The notes beneath the pieces are model-generated. The model was not told the origin of the DNA, made no database searches, and saw nothing but the letters and a program-made list of their open reading frames with translations. Made by a program: the position numbers and the translations under genes. From Streptomyces calvus (GTDB lineage: Bacteria; Actinomycetota; Actinomycetes; Streptomycetales; Streptomycetaceae): DNA of 64,000 nucleotides. The stretch's first letter is position 1; every line of letters begins with the position of its first letter. The DNA lies in contig NZ_VCNP01000017.1 in assembly GCF_006782915.1 (NCBI RefSeq), positions 62,001 through 126,000 on the forward strand, given 5' to 3'. Positions 34,688-43,739 of this stretch are shown piece after piece.

Positions 34688-36706
34688 TTATCGGACTCTG
34701 CTCCGCAGCCCGGTGAACAGGTACGCGCACAGCAGCACCGCCAGCGACAACGCCAGGGCGCCACCGACGGGTTGAGCCACGAGCCGGAGCGCCGCGTCCA
34801 GATGCCGTTCGCCGCCGAACGGCCACCACAGCGGCGCACCCTCACGCCACCGCGCCGACAGCGGCACCGGAGTGCGCACGGACGGCGCGTCCGTCACTTC
34901 GCGCACGAGGGGCACGACGAGGAGCGGTACGGCGACGACCGCGGCAAGACCCGCGGTGGTGGACCGGAAGACACCCGCGGCCAGGACGCCGGCGCAGGCA
35001 CAGCCGGTCACGAGTCCGAACCAGCCGGCACTCAGCGGAAGCCAGTCGGCGGGAACCTCCACGATCTCCCGTCCGTAGAGCAGATAGAGCACTTCGGCGT
35101 CGCACGCGACGGTCAGCACGGCCAGCAGCAGCGCGGTGGCGGAGGCGACGAGGAGTTTGGCGGTCAACAGCCCCAGCCGCCGGGGCACGGTGCCGCGGTC
35201 CGCCGCCAGCGCGGGGTGGCGGAACTCGTCGCCGAAGGCCAGCGCGCCGAGCAGTCCGGCGCCGAGCGCCGCGGGCGGCAGCGGCAATTCCCTCGGCCAG
35301 GCGGCCAGCAGGCGCGGCTGCGGAGTGTGCCCGACACGCGCCAGCAGTACGGCCATGACAGCGGACACCACCAGCACGCCCACGCCGACCGCGTACCCCG
35401 TGCGGATGCCGGAAGCACGGCGGATCTCGTAGCGCAGGGGGCGCAGCGGCCTGGCTGCGGGGCGGACGGTGATGGCGGGTGGCAGCTCCGGCCCGGATCC
35501 GGCGCGGCCCGTGTTCCGGCTGCGGAGGCGGGGGGCCGGGCGCGTGTCCTCGGCGGCGGAACGCTCCGGGGCTTCGGGAGCGTCGGTCGCGGAGGTGATC
35601 GTGGGTGGGTGGGGAGTGGGCGACAAGGGTTCGGCGTCCGCAGGGGCCGCCTCGTCGGCGGGAACGGAAGCGTCGGCGCAAGCGGGGGCGGGGGCGGTGG
35701 CCGGGGCGCGGGCGGAAGCGGGGGCCTGGCCAAGGGCGGGGCCGTCGGACGGGTCAGGGCTGTCGGCCGCGTTGGGCCCGTCGGCCGAGGGCGCACGTTC
35801 GCCAGCGGTCCGGTCGGTCGCCCCGGCGCCGGGCCCCATGTCCCCTGTCTCGTCCGCCAGTTGGTGTACGACGATGCCGTTGCGGAACGCGATCTCGCCG
35901 ACGTCCGCGCAGGTACTGCCGTAGACGCAGAGCCGGTTGCCGCTCTCCCGTACGACCTCGACGGACCGCTGTGCGGCACGGGCCTCCTGCGCGAGCAGGG
36001 CGGAGAGGCGGGCGGCGTGCGGGCTGCGGACGGCGACCCGTGGCCGCAGCCGGGTACGCGCGAAGTCCGCGGCCTCCTGGTCGGCGACCACCTTCCCCTG
36101 TTCCAGCGTGACCACGTGGTCCGCGATGCGTGCGGCCTCCTTCGGATCGGCCGTCGTGCACAGGACGGTGCCGCCCTGGGCGGCGTGCGCCCTGAGCATG
36201 CCGTACAGCCACCGGTTCTCTGCGGCGGGCAGCCCTCGCGCGGGCTCGTCGAGCACGAGGGTGTGCGGATCCGGGAGCAGTGCGCACGCCAGACCCAGGC
36301 GGCGGTCCATGCTCCGCGACAGGGTGCCGAGGCGTTCGTCGCGCAGGCTGACGAGCCCTACCGCTTCGAGGACTTCGTCGGCGCGGCGGGCCGGGACACC
36401 TGCGGCGGCGCACAGCATGCGCAGGTGGCCGCGGACGGTGCGGCCGGGATGCCCCGGCACATCCCCCAGGAGCACTCCCACTTCGCGGGCGGGATGGGCG
36501 ATGCGGTGCAGGGGGCGCCCCCTGAAGTAGGTAATGCCGCGGCCGCGTTGCAGTTCGAGCATGAGGTCGAGCACCGTCGTCTTGCCGGCGCCCGGCGCTC
36601 CGAGCAACGCGGTGACGCGGCCCGCGTGCGCCTCGAAGGAGACGTCGTCGACGGCGGGCGGGAGCTCTTTGCGAGGGCTACTGGTCAGTCCGATGGCCTG
36701 GATCAC
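34688..36706 (-). CDS. ABC transporter ATPase-permease fusion with degenerate motifs
   Basis: This protein of 672 residues has an N-terminal ATPase (~1-225: Walker A GAPGAGKTT, Walker B TLVLDEPARGL), a regulatory-like stretch (~226-310), a long Ala/Pro/Asp-rich linker (~315-420), and an ABC-2-like membrane domain with about six helices. The signature motif is not LSGGQ but LSRSMDRRLG, and the switch position reads LCTTADP with no His, so ATP hydrolysis may be weak. The GTG start at 36706 has a poor ribosome site. It is upstream of whiH on the same strand. The substrate is unknown. Confidence 0.85.
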   Translation of the reverse strand: MIQAIGLTSSPRKELPPAVDDVSFEAHAGRVTALLGAPGAGKTTVLDLMLELQRGRGITYFRGRPLHRIAHPAREVGVLLGDVPGHPGRTVRGHLRMLCAAAGVPARRADEVLEAVGLVSLRDERLGTLSRSMDRRLGLACALLPDPHTLVLDEPARGLPAAENRWLYGMLRAHAAQGGTVLCTTADPKEAARIADHVVTLEQGKVVADQEAADFARTRLRPRVAVRSPHAARLSALLAQEARAAQRSVEVVRESGNRLCVYGSTCADVGEIAFRNGIVVHQLADETGDMGPGAGATDRTAGERAPSADGPNAADSPDPSDGPALGQAPASARAPATAPAPACADASVPADEAAPADAEPLSPTPHPPTITSATDAPEAPERSAAEDTRPAPRLRSRNTGRAGSGPELPPAITVRPAARPLRPLRYEIRRASGIRTGYAVGVGVLVVSAVMAVLLARVGHTPQPRLLAAWPRELPLPPAALGAGLLGALAFGDEFRHPALAADRGTVPRRLGLLTAKLLVASATALLLAVLTVACDAEVLYLLYGREIVEVPADWLPLSAGWFGLVTGCACAGVLAAGVFRSTTAGLAAVVAVPLLVVPLVREVTDAPSVRTPVPLSARWREGAPLWWPFGGERHLDAALRLVAQPVGGALALSLAVLLCAYLFTGLRSRVR

Positions 36707-36810
36707 CCGAAGCAAGATAGCGCGCCATATCGGGTTTTTCGGGCATCCGTGCCCCGCTGCCCGGGGGTGTGGGCCCTGCCGGACCGTGCGTCGATGCGGT
36801 GGGTGCCGTG

Positions 36811-37569
36811 TCAGACCTCGGGCCTGAGCATCGGCGGGTTGAGCAGGGTGGCGCCGCCGGCCCGGAACAGCTGGGCGGGGCGGCCGCCCTGACGCGTGGT
36901 CGTGCCGCCCGTGGGAACGAGGAAGCCGGGCGTCCCCGTCACCTTGCGGTGGAAGTTGCGCGGGTCGAGCGCCACACCCCAGACCGCCTCGTAGACACGG
37001 CGCAGCTCGCCGACGGTGAACTCGGGCGGGCAGAACGCCGTCGCCAGCGACGAGTACTCGATCTTGGAGCGGGCCCGCTCCACTCCGTCCGAGAGGATCT
37101 GGGCGTGGTCGAAGGCGAGCGGCGCCACTGGTTCGCCGTCCCTGCCGTACCCGCCTTGTTGCAGCAGTTCCTCGACGGGTGCCCACCGGGCGTTGCTGGC
37201 GTCACCGCCCGCCCGTGGGGCGGGCAGGTCGGGGGCGAGGGCGAGGTGCGCGACGCTGACGACGCGCATCCGGGGGTCCCGCTCGGGGTCGCCGTAGGTG
37301 GCGAGCTGTTCCAGGTGGGCGCCGTTGTCCTGGGCCGGGACGGCGGGGTCGTGCACCCGCAGTCCGGTTTCCTCGGCCAGTTCCCGGGCCGCCGCCTGCG
37401 CCAGATCCTCGTCGGCCCGCACGAAACCGCCGGGCAGCGCCCAGCGCCCCTGAAACGGTGCTTCGCCCCTGCGTACCGCCAGCGCGCACAGGGCATGGCG
37501 GCGCACGGTCAGCACGACCAGGTCCACGGTGACGGCGAAGGGCGGAAAGGCTGACGGGTCGTAGGGCAT
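36811..37569 (-). CDS. Nudix hydrolase with winged-helix domain (NrtR-like)
   Basis: This protein of 252 residues has an N-terminal Nudix domain with a complete Nudix box at ~48-70 (GGFVRADEDLAQAAARELAE then ETGL) and a C-terminal winged helix (~165-235: FTVGELRRVYEAVWG, then LDPRNFHRKVTG). This is the NrtR architecture, a regulator of NAD metabolism that senses ADP-ribose. Regulators of this type often lose the catalytic box; this one has not, so it could hydrolyse its ligand. A TCGTC-N5-GACGA repeat lies just upstream. No NAD genes are adjacent. Confidence 0.82.
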   Translation of the reverse strand: MPYDPSAFPPFAVTVDLVVLTVRRHALCALAVRRGEAPFQGRWALPGGFVRADEDLAQAAARELAEETGLRVHDPAVPAQDNGAHLEQLATYGDPERDPRMRVVSVAHLALAPDLPAPRAGGDASNARWAPVEELLQQGGYGRDGEPVAPLAFDHAQILSDGVERARSKIEYSSLATAFCPPEFTVGELRRVYEAVWGVALDPRNFHRKVTGTPGFLVPTGGTTTRQGGRPAQLFRAGGATLLNPPMLRPEV

Positions 37570-37585
37570 GCCGCGATCATAGTCG

Positions 37586-37600
37586 TCTGCCTGACGATAA
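37586..37600. promoter_or_regulatory. Inverted repeat upstream of the NrtR-like gene
   Basis: TCGTC-TGCCT-GACGA lies about 17 bases before the ATG. The position suits an autoregulatory operator for the NrtR-like protein; the assignment is inference. Confidence 0.4.
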
Positions 37601-37868
37601 ACACTCCCTTCGCCGGTCGTATCGATGACTGATCCACTTCGGTTCCGCACGGCTTTCGCCGTGGTCATGCGGCTGGGCCCGTGCGGTTCCGGCCGGTCCG
37701 GTGGAGCCGCGCGGCACCGGGCTGGGCCCCGGTCGCAGACCACCGGGCGCGTCCGGGCCGCGGCGGGGGCGGGCTGTCGGTCCGTGCGGCGAACGGGGCC
37801 TGGTTGACGGTGCGGTCGGCGGCTGCCGAGGGACCGTGCGGTGCGTCGCGCCCGCCCTCGCGCTCGCC

Positions 37869-39668
37869 TCACTCCACTCCGTCACCGTCCTGCCGGCCGG
37901 TCTGCGCGCCTCCCGGTGCGCTGTCGGGCACGCTTCCCTGCGCTCCTCCTCGAGTGTCGCCGTGTGCGTCTCCCTGCCCGGCACCCGGTCGGCGTCCGGC
38001 ACCCGTACCCGCTGTACCGGGGCGCGGGCCCCCGGGTCGTGCCCGGTGCTTGTCGGCCCCACCCGGCCGCGAACCTCCCGCCGTACCGCGCCCGGGGTGT
38101 GTGCTTCCCGCCGACGCACGCGGATGAGGGAGGCGGCCGCCCGGCCGGTCGGCCCCCGTCCGCGCACGGCGGCGGACACCGCCGCCGGTGCCGGGCGTAC
38201 GTGCCCGGCGTCGGCGGGGCGGGAGGACCGCGCCCGGACAGGGATGCGCCGGATCGGTGTCCAGCGGCTCACGGCCGCCCGCCTCCGCCTCATCCGTGCC
38301 CGTGGCCTGATCCGTGACCGTGGCGGGTTCGCCAGCCGGTGCCCGCCCGCCGTCCTCGCGCTCCGCTCGCAGGCAGCGGCGGATCGACTCGGGGTCGAGT
38401 CCCTCGTTGCACGCCTGGTGCAGCAGCCGGGCGAAGAGGTAGTCGGGGTCCGCTGCCAGCGCCATGGCGAGTGCTTCCCTGGCTTCCAGTTCGTCGCCCG
38501 CCGACCAGGCGACCCACCCGGCGAGCGTGAGGGGCGCCGCCGCGTGTTCGCGGTAGGGGCCGACGCAGCGGCGTGCCAGGGCCCGCCACAGACGCAGGGC
38601 CGGGGCCGCGGCGTCGCCCTCCATCCATTCGGCGGCACGGTCCCGGGTGGTGCGATCCTGCAGGCCGAGGATCAGGGTCGCGGCCTCGTCGTGCCCGAGC
38701 AGTTCGTCGTCCCGCAGGTCGGCCGGGAGCATGCCGGGGACGGGCGGCGCCTCGGCGAGGCGGCCCATGATGCGCTCGGCCAGCCGCAACGTCTCCCGGG
38801 CCACCTGCTGCCGGCCCTCCGCGTCGAGGATCCTGGGGACGAGCGCCATGCTGGCGGCGTCCAGCGCCGCCTCCTGATCCAGGACCCGGGAGTGCTCCCA
38901 GGGCAGGAGCCTGGCGCGCAGCTCGCGCAGGGTGCCGCGGACCTGGAGCCCGGCATAGGTGGCCGCGGCGGCCAGCACCGAGGTGCCGGGCAGGCCCATC
39001 GGTGTCCCCGCGGCCGGACAGCAGCCCTCGTCGTCACAGCAGTAGGACCAGAAGCGGCCGTCCGAGACGCAAAGAGCTTCCACGACCGGGATGTCCAGGG
39101 CGCCGCACTCCAGCCGGAGGGCGTGGGCGAGGGGACCCAGCCGTTCCTTGACCTGCCGGCCGGTCTCGCCCTGCTGCGGCTCGAGGCAGAGGAAGACGAC
39201 CATCTGCTCGGGCCTGGCACCCCGGCGCTCGCTGCCCTTGACCAGGCCGTGGACCAGTTGCCGGGCGGCGGAGGGCCAGTCGTCCGCACTGGCGGGGATG
39301 CCGAGGCGGGCGCGGCCACCGAACCGGCCCCGTCCGTCCTTGTCGTGCAGGGCGACCAGCACGATGCTGTCCTCGGGGCGGTAACCGAGCAGGTAGGGCA
39401 GGGCGTCGGCCAGCTCGGCGGGGGTGCGCAGGGTGACCTGCTGTGCGCCCTCACCGTGGCTGTCGTACGCGGTGCAGGTGAGGTCCGCGGGGCCCGCACT
39501 GCCGCCCCTCCCGCCGTCGCCGGTTCGGGAGGCGGCGGACGGGTTGTCGGCGGTTCCGGTGCGGGTCACGGCTGTGTCCGGCTGCGGGGTACCGGACTCT
39601 TCGGGGCCGTCCGACCCGAAGATGTCGCTGTTCTCGGAGGATCCGGTCGTCTCGCTGTGGTTCGTCAT
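37869..39668 (-). CDS. DUF4192 domain-containing protein
   Basis: This protein of 599 residues has a Ser/Gly/Asp-rich N-terminus (~1-60), a DUF4192 core (~65-430: LRTPAELADALPYLLGYRPEDSIVLVAL is the signature opening), and a low-complexity Arg/Gly/Pro-rich tail (~455-599). The Cys-rich CCDDEGCCPAAGTPMG is also typical of this family. The function is unknown; it is widespread in actinobacteria. The gene is divergent from recQ. Alternative frames of the tail are also low-complexity, so I see no evidence of a frameshift. Confidence 0.85.
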   Translation of the reverse strand: MTNHSETTGSSENSDIFGSDGPEESGTPQPDTAVTRTGTADNPSAASRTGDGGRGGSAGPADLTCTAYDSHGEGAQQVTLRTPAELADALPYLLGYRPEDSIVLVALHDKDGRGRFGGRARLGIPASADDWPSAARQLVHGLVKGSERRGARPEQMVVFLCLEPQQGETGRQVKERLGPLAHALRLECGALDIPVVEALCVSDGRFWSYCCDDEGCCPAAGTPMGLPGTSVLAAAATYAGLQVRGTLRELRARLLPWEHSRVLDQEAALDAASMALVPRILDAEGRQQVARETLRLAERIMGRLAEAPPVPGMLPADLRDDELLGHDEAATLILGLQDRTTRDRAAEWMEGDAAAPALRLWRALARRCVGPYREHAAAPLTLAGWVAWSAGDELEAREALAMALAADPDYLFARLLHQACNEGLDPESIRRCLRAEREDGGRAPAGEPATVTDQATGTDEAEAGGREPLDTDPAHPCPGAVLPPRRRRARTPGTGGGVRRRARTGADRPGGRLPHPRASAGSTHPGRGTAGGSRPGGADKHRARPGGPRPGTAGTGAGRRPGAGQGDAHGDTRGGAQGSVPDSAPGGAQTGRQDGDGVE

Positions 39669-39708
39669 GCGAAGACGATCTCGCGGAGTGCGACATTCCG
39701 CTTCAACC

Positions 39709-39717
39709 TGTGGATAA
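39709..39717 (-). promoter_or_regulatory. Single DnaA-box-like 9-mer
   Basis: TTATCCACA (minus strand), identical to the E. coli DnaA-box consensus, lies in the divergent spacer between DUF4192 and recQ. No companion boxes were seen nearby. Confidence 0.35.
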
Positions 39718-39821
39718 GTGGCATCAGGAACATGTCATCCCTCTCCGTTCATCCCGGTCGGGCCGGTACGAGTCCGTGCCCGTCCCCCGCGGTCGCCCAC
39801 TTGTCAGTGCCGTCCTGTTGT

Positions 39822-41996
39822 ATGGAACCCATGGAGCACACGAACAACGCGGAACTCCGGCAAGCCGCCGACGCGGTCCTCTCCCGCCTCGTCGGGGACC
39901 CCTCGGGCGAGGCCCGGCTGCGCGAGGACCAGTGGCGGGCGATCGAGGCGCTGGTCGCCGACAAGCGCCGCGCCCTGGTCGTCCAGCGCACGGGCTGGGG
40001 CAAGTCCGCGGTCTACTTCGTGGCCACCTCGCTGCTGCGGTCGCAGGGCAGCGGCCCCACCGTGATCGTCTCGCCGCTCCTGGCGCTCATGCGCAACCAG
40101 GTGGAGGCCGCGGCCAGAGCCGGCATCCACGCCCGCACCATCAACTCCTCCAACAGCGAGGAGTGGGACTCCATCCAGGGAGAGATCGCCTCGGGTGCCG
40201 TGGACGTGCTGCTCGTGTCCCCGGAGCGGCTGAACAACCCCGACTTCCGCGACCAGGTGCTGCCCAAGCTGTCCGCCGCCACCGGCCTCCTCGTGGTCGA
40301 CGAGGCGCACTGCATCTCCGACTGGGGACACGACTTCCGCCCCGACTACCGGCGCCTGCGCACCATGCTCGGCGAGCTCCCGGCCGGCGTTCCCGTCCTC
40401 GCCACCACCGCCACCGCCAACGCGCGCGTCACCGCGGACGTCGCGGAGCAGCTCGGCACCGGTGGCTCGTCGGACGCCCTGGTGCTGCGCGGGCCCCTGG
40501 ACCGGGAGAGCCTGAGCCTCAGCGCGCTGCACCTGCCCGACGCCGCGCACCGGATGGCCTGGCTCGCCGACCACCTGGACGACCTCCCGGGCTCCGGAAT
40601 CATCTACACCCTCACCGTGGCCGCCGCCGAGGAGGTCACGGCCTTCCTCAGGCAGCGCGGGCACACGGTCGCCTCGTACACCGGCAGGACGGAGAACGCC
40701 GAGCGCCAGCAGGCCGAGGAGGACCTGCTCGCCAACAAGGTGAAGGCGCTGGTCGCCACGTCCGCGCTCGGCATGGGTTTCGACAAGCCCGACCTGGGCT
40801 TCGTGGTGCATCTGGGCTCACCCTCCTCCCCCATCTCCTACTACCAGCAGGTCGGGCGCGCCGGACGCGGCGTCCGGCACGCCGAGGTGCTGCTCCTGCC
40901 GGGCAAGGAGGACGAGGCGATCTGGGAGTACTTCGCATCGCTGGCCTTCCCCTCGGAGGAGTTGGTGCGCCGCACGCTGGACGTGCTCGCCCGCGCGGAG
41001 CGGCCCATGTCGCTGCCGGCCCTCGAACCCCTGGTGGAGCTGCGCCGCTCCCGACTGGAGACGATGCTCAAGGTGCTCGACGTGGACGGGGCGGTGAAGC
41101 GCGTCAAGGGCGGCTGGATCGCGACCGGACAGCCGTGGACGTACGACACCGAGCGGTACGCGTGGGTGGCGCGCCAGCGCAAGGCCGAACAGCAGGCGAT
41201 GCGCGAGTACGCGACGACCACGGGCTGCCGGATGGAGTTCCTCCAGCGCCAGTTGGACGACGAGGGCGCCAAGCCCTGCGGCCGCTGCGACAACTGCGCG
41301 GGAGCGCGCCACACCGCCGACGCCTCCGCTGCCTCGCTGGAGGCTGCCCGTGTGGACCTGGGCCGGGCGGGCGTCGAGGTGGAGCCCCGGCGGATGTGGC
41401 CCACCGGGCTCGCGGCCGTCGGCATGGATCTCAAGGGGCGTATTCCGGCCGGTGAACAGGCAGCTTCGGGCCGGGCGTTGGGCCGCCTGTCGGACATCGG
41501 CTGGGGCAACCGGCTGCGCCCCCTGTTCGCGCCCCAGTCGCCGGACGGGCCCGTGCCGGACGATGTGGCCCGGGCCGTGGTGGGAGTGCTGGCCGACTGG
41601 GCCAAGGGACCGGGCGGCTGGGCTCCCGGGGTCGCGGACGCGCGGCCCCGGCCGGTCGGGGTGGTCACCCTCGGCTCCCGCAGCAGGCCCCGGCTGATCC
41701 AGTCGCTGGGTGTGCGCATCGCGGAGGTCGGACGCCTGCCGCTGCTGGGCACGGTGGCCTGCACGGACGAGGCGCCTTCGGCCTCCAGAAGCAACAGCGC
41801 ACAGCGTCTGAAGGCCCTCGACGGGGCGCTCATGGTGCCGCCGGACCTCGCCGCGGCTCTGGCGGAGGCGCAGGGCCCGGTGCTCCTGGTGGACGACTAC
41901 ACGGAGACGGGCTGGACCCTGGCCGTAGCGGCGCGGCTGCTCCGCCGGGCCGGCGCCCAGGACGTGCTGCCCCTGGTGCTGGCCGTGCAGGGCTGA
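39822..41996 (+). CDS. recQ: RecQ family DNA helicase fused to a phosphoribosyltransferase-like domain
   Basis: This protein of 724 residues is a 3'-5' superfamily 2 helicase: Walker A TGWGKSAVYF, motif II DEAHCISDWGHDFRPDYRRL, TTATAN, and motif VI QQVGRAGRG. The RecQ zinc site follows: Cys in TTGCRMEF, then CGRCDNC. After ~500, in place of an HRDC domain, there is a C-terminal region with VLLVDDYTETGWTLAVAARLLRRAGA, a type I phosphoribosyltransferase PRPP-loop pattern. Start is either ATG 39822 (MEPMEH) or 39831 (MEHTNN); neither has a good ribosome site. RecQ resolves recombination intermediates; the role of the added domain is unknown. Confidence 0.92.
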   Translation: MEPMEHTNNAELRQAADAVLSRLVGDPSGEARLREDQWRAIEALVADKRRALVVQRTGWGKSAVYFVATSLLRSQGSGPTVIVSPLLALMRNQVEAAARAGIHARTINSSNSEEWDSIQGEIASGAVDVLLVSPERLNNPDFRDQVLPKLSAATGLLVVDEAHCISDWGHDFRPDYRRLRTMLGELPAGVPVLATTATANARVTADVAEQLGTGGSSDALVLRGPLDRESLSLSALHLPDAAHRMAWLADHLDDLPGSGIIYTLTVAAAEEVTAFLRQRGHTVASYTGRTENAERQQAEEDLLANKVKALVATSALGMGFDKPDLGFVVHLGSPSSPISYYQQVGRAGRGVRHAEVLLLPGKEDEAIWEYFASLAFPSEELVRRTLDVLARAERPMSLPALEPLVELRRSRLETMLKVLDVDGAVKRVKGGWIATGQPWTYDTERYAWVARQRKAEQQAMREYATTTGCRMEFLQRQLDDEGAKPCGRCDNCAGARHTADASAASLEAARVDLGRAGVEVEPRRMWPTGLAAVGMDLKGRIPAGEQAASGRALGRLSDIGWGNRLRPLFAPQSPDGPVPDDVARAVVGVLADWAKGPGGWAPGVADARPRPVGVVTLGSRSRPRLIQSLGVRIAEVGRLPLLGTVACTDEAPSASRSNSAQRLKALDGALMVPPDLAAALAEAQGPVLLVDDYTETGWTLAVAARLLRRAGAQDVLPLVLAVQG

Positions 41997-42207
41997 TCGC
42001 ACCGGCGCGTCGCACGGGTGGGACATTAGCCGCAGATCGCCCGATACCGCCGTGCTGCCCCAATTGCTCGTTGCCGCATCCAAGTTCGACAGGAAGAATT
42101 GAAGCCCGCACCCGCACGGCCCGCCCGTCGATCAGGTTGGGCTCCTGCGTGCGCGCTCCCCCGAATCCGACCCCGCCCGCAGTCTGGGCGTAGCCGAAGG
42201 GAGGACC

Positions 42208-42822
42208 GTGACCTTCGGATTCGCTCCGTCCTCGGCGGCATCGTTGTCGACGCCCGCCGCTTCCGCCAGCCGCGTGCTCGAACCCGCGGAGTGGGCCGCG
42301 GCGGGAATCCCGCTGCTGCGCAGTCCGCGCGAGGTCGTCAGCGGGCTGCACGCCCGGCATCGCCCCGGGCCCGCGACCGCGGTCGTCGCCGTGCTCGACC
42401 CGGACGAACGCCTGCGGGCGAGCGCTTCGTTCACCCGGCGCGACACTCCCGCGGACGGTTGGATGTTCCGCAACGCGCTGCTGGCCCAACTGCGCCGGGT
42501 CATCCCGCACGACCTGCGGCGCCGCACGCCGGTGCGCACCGCCGTGCTGCTCTACTGCCGTGACGGCGAGGCGCGTTGGACGGAGGAGGACGGCGCGTGG
42601 ATGTGGGGGCTGCGGGACGCCTGCACGCTGCACGGGTTGCGCTGCGGGGCGTACATCACGCTGACGCGTGACGGCTGGCAGGTCCTCGGTGAGGGACGCG
42701 GCGGCCGTCATCCCAGCGCCGGCTCCGTACCGGAGCCGTTCGCCATGTCCGAGGCGCCGCCCCGGATACCCCGGACCGGTGGCGCCGCATCGGAGGTCCT
42801 GCGCCGCGCGGCGGCACGCTGA
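42208..42822 (+). CDS. Conserved hypothetical protein
   Basis: I do not recognise this 204-residue protein. The N-terminal 25 residues are Ala/Ser-rich. The core (~30-160) looks folded (ATAVVAVLDPDERLRAS, TAVLLYCRDGEARWTEEDGAWMWGLRDACTLHGLRCGAYITLTRDGW), and the C-terminus is Pro/Arg-rich. GGGAGG immediately precedes the GTG at 42208, and codon use is normal for this genome. It follows recQ by 211 bases on the same strand and may be transcribed with it. Confidence 0.75.
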   Translation: MTFGFAPSSAASLSTPAASASRVLEPAEWAAAGIPLLRSPREVVSGLHARHRPGPATAVVAVLDPDERLRASASFTRRDTPADGWMFRNALLAQLRRVIPHDLRRRTPVRTAVLLYCRDGEARWTEEDGAWMWGLRDACTLHGLRCGAYITLTRDGWQVLGEGRGGRHPSAGSVPEPFAMSEAPPRIPRTGGAASEVLRRAAAR

Positions 42823-43050
42823 GGTCACGGAAGTGCCGCTGGTCCCTTAGTGCTTCGCGGTGACGTGCCTCCCGGGTGGCGTGACGGCACGAGATGTCCG
42901 CACGACACCGGACCCGGCCCGGCACGGGAGCGACGGCGTGAGACACCGGCGCCTCCGGTCCCGGGCACGCGGAGCATCCGAGTCGACGACCGCCGCGGTG
43001 GCGGCGCTCACGTCACCCCTGGTGTCCGCCCGGACGCCGAGGAGTCCGGC

Positions 43051-43671
43051 TCAGACTCCCGCGCCCAGCACCGAGTTGATCCGCTGCGGGTCACCGCAGA
43101 CGATCAGCAGGGCGCCGGCCCGTGCGTGCGCCACCGCCAGGGCGGATGCGGTCACGGACTCCGGTCCGCCATTGACGGCGACCACGACGACGGGCCGCTC
43201 ACCGGCGCGGTCCGCGACCTGGGCGTCCGCGTAGAAGATGTCGTCGCCGGCGTCGTGCTGGGCCCAGTAGGAGGCTTCGCCGAAGGACAGTTCGTGGGTG
43301 GCCCACGGGTGAGGCTCGCCGGTGGTGATCACCAGCACGTCACCGGGGGAACGACCGGAGTCCAGCAGCAGGTCCACGGCTTCTTCGGCGGCGTCGAGCG
43401 CCCCCTGGACCGAGGCCGGGATCAACTGGATCTGCGGGGTGGCCTTGGCGGGCGCGGACGGGCCCGAGGGGCCGGGCTCGGCCGCGTCACGCGCCGCGCG
43501 CTGCACCGGCGGCGCGGGCCGCGGCGGGCCGGGACGACCGGGACGCGACGGAGCCGCGGGGCGGGGACCGGGTACGGGGCGAGGGGTCGGCGCGGTGCGG
43601 CCGCTGGCCGGCGTGGCGCGGGGACCCTGGGCACTCTCGTGAATCTGAGGCTCCTCGGGAATGAGAGGCAT
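43051..43671 (-). CDS. Hypothetical protein with Pro-rich N-terminus and possible helicase-derived domain
   Basis: This protein of 206 residues has a Pro/Ala/Arg-rich first half (~10-80) that is probably disordered. The second half (~85-206) has ALDAAEEAVDLLLDSG, DVLVITTGE, VVVVAVNGG and LLIVCGDPQRINSVL, a pattern that recalls the C-terminal motor half of UvrD-like helicases but without Walker motifs. That similarity is weak. The ATG at 43671 lies 68 bases after rnhB on the same strand, so the two may be co-transcribed. Confidence 0.7.
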   Translation of the reverse strand: MPLIPEEPQIHESAQGPRATPASGRTAPTPRPVPGPRPAAPSRPGRPGPPRPAPPVQRAARDAAEPGPSGPSAPAKATPQIQLIPASVQGALDAAEEAVDLLLDSGRSPGDVLVITTGEPHPWATHELSFGEASYWAQHDAGDDIFYADAQVADRAGERPVVVVAVNGGPESVTASALAVAHARAGALLIVCGDPQRINSVLGAGV

Positions 43672-43739
43672 GGGCTGATTTTTATCAAACGCTGGTGCGG
43701 CTCGCACTGCCGGGTGGCACATCAGTACGAGCCGTTCGG

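Noticed and set aside
37701..39821. Very long plus-strand extension upstream of recQ
   Set aside because: It is antisense to DUF4192 and low-complexity; the RecQ homology begins only at ~39831.
42864..42891. CGTGCC/GGCACG hairpin between converging hypothetical genes
   Set aside because: A six-base stem with a 16-base loop is too weak to call in 70% GC DNA.
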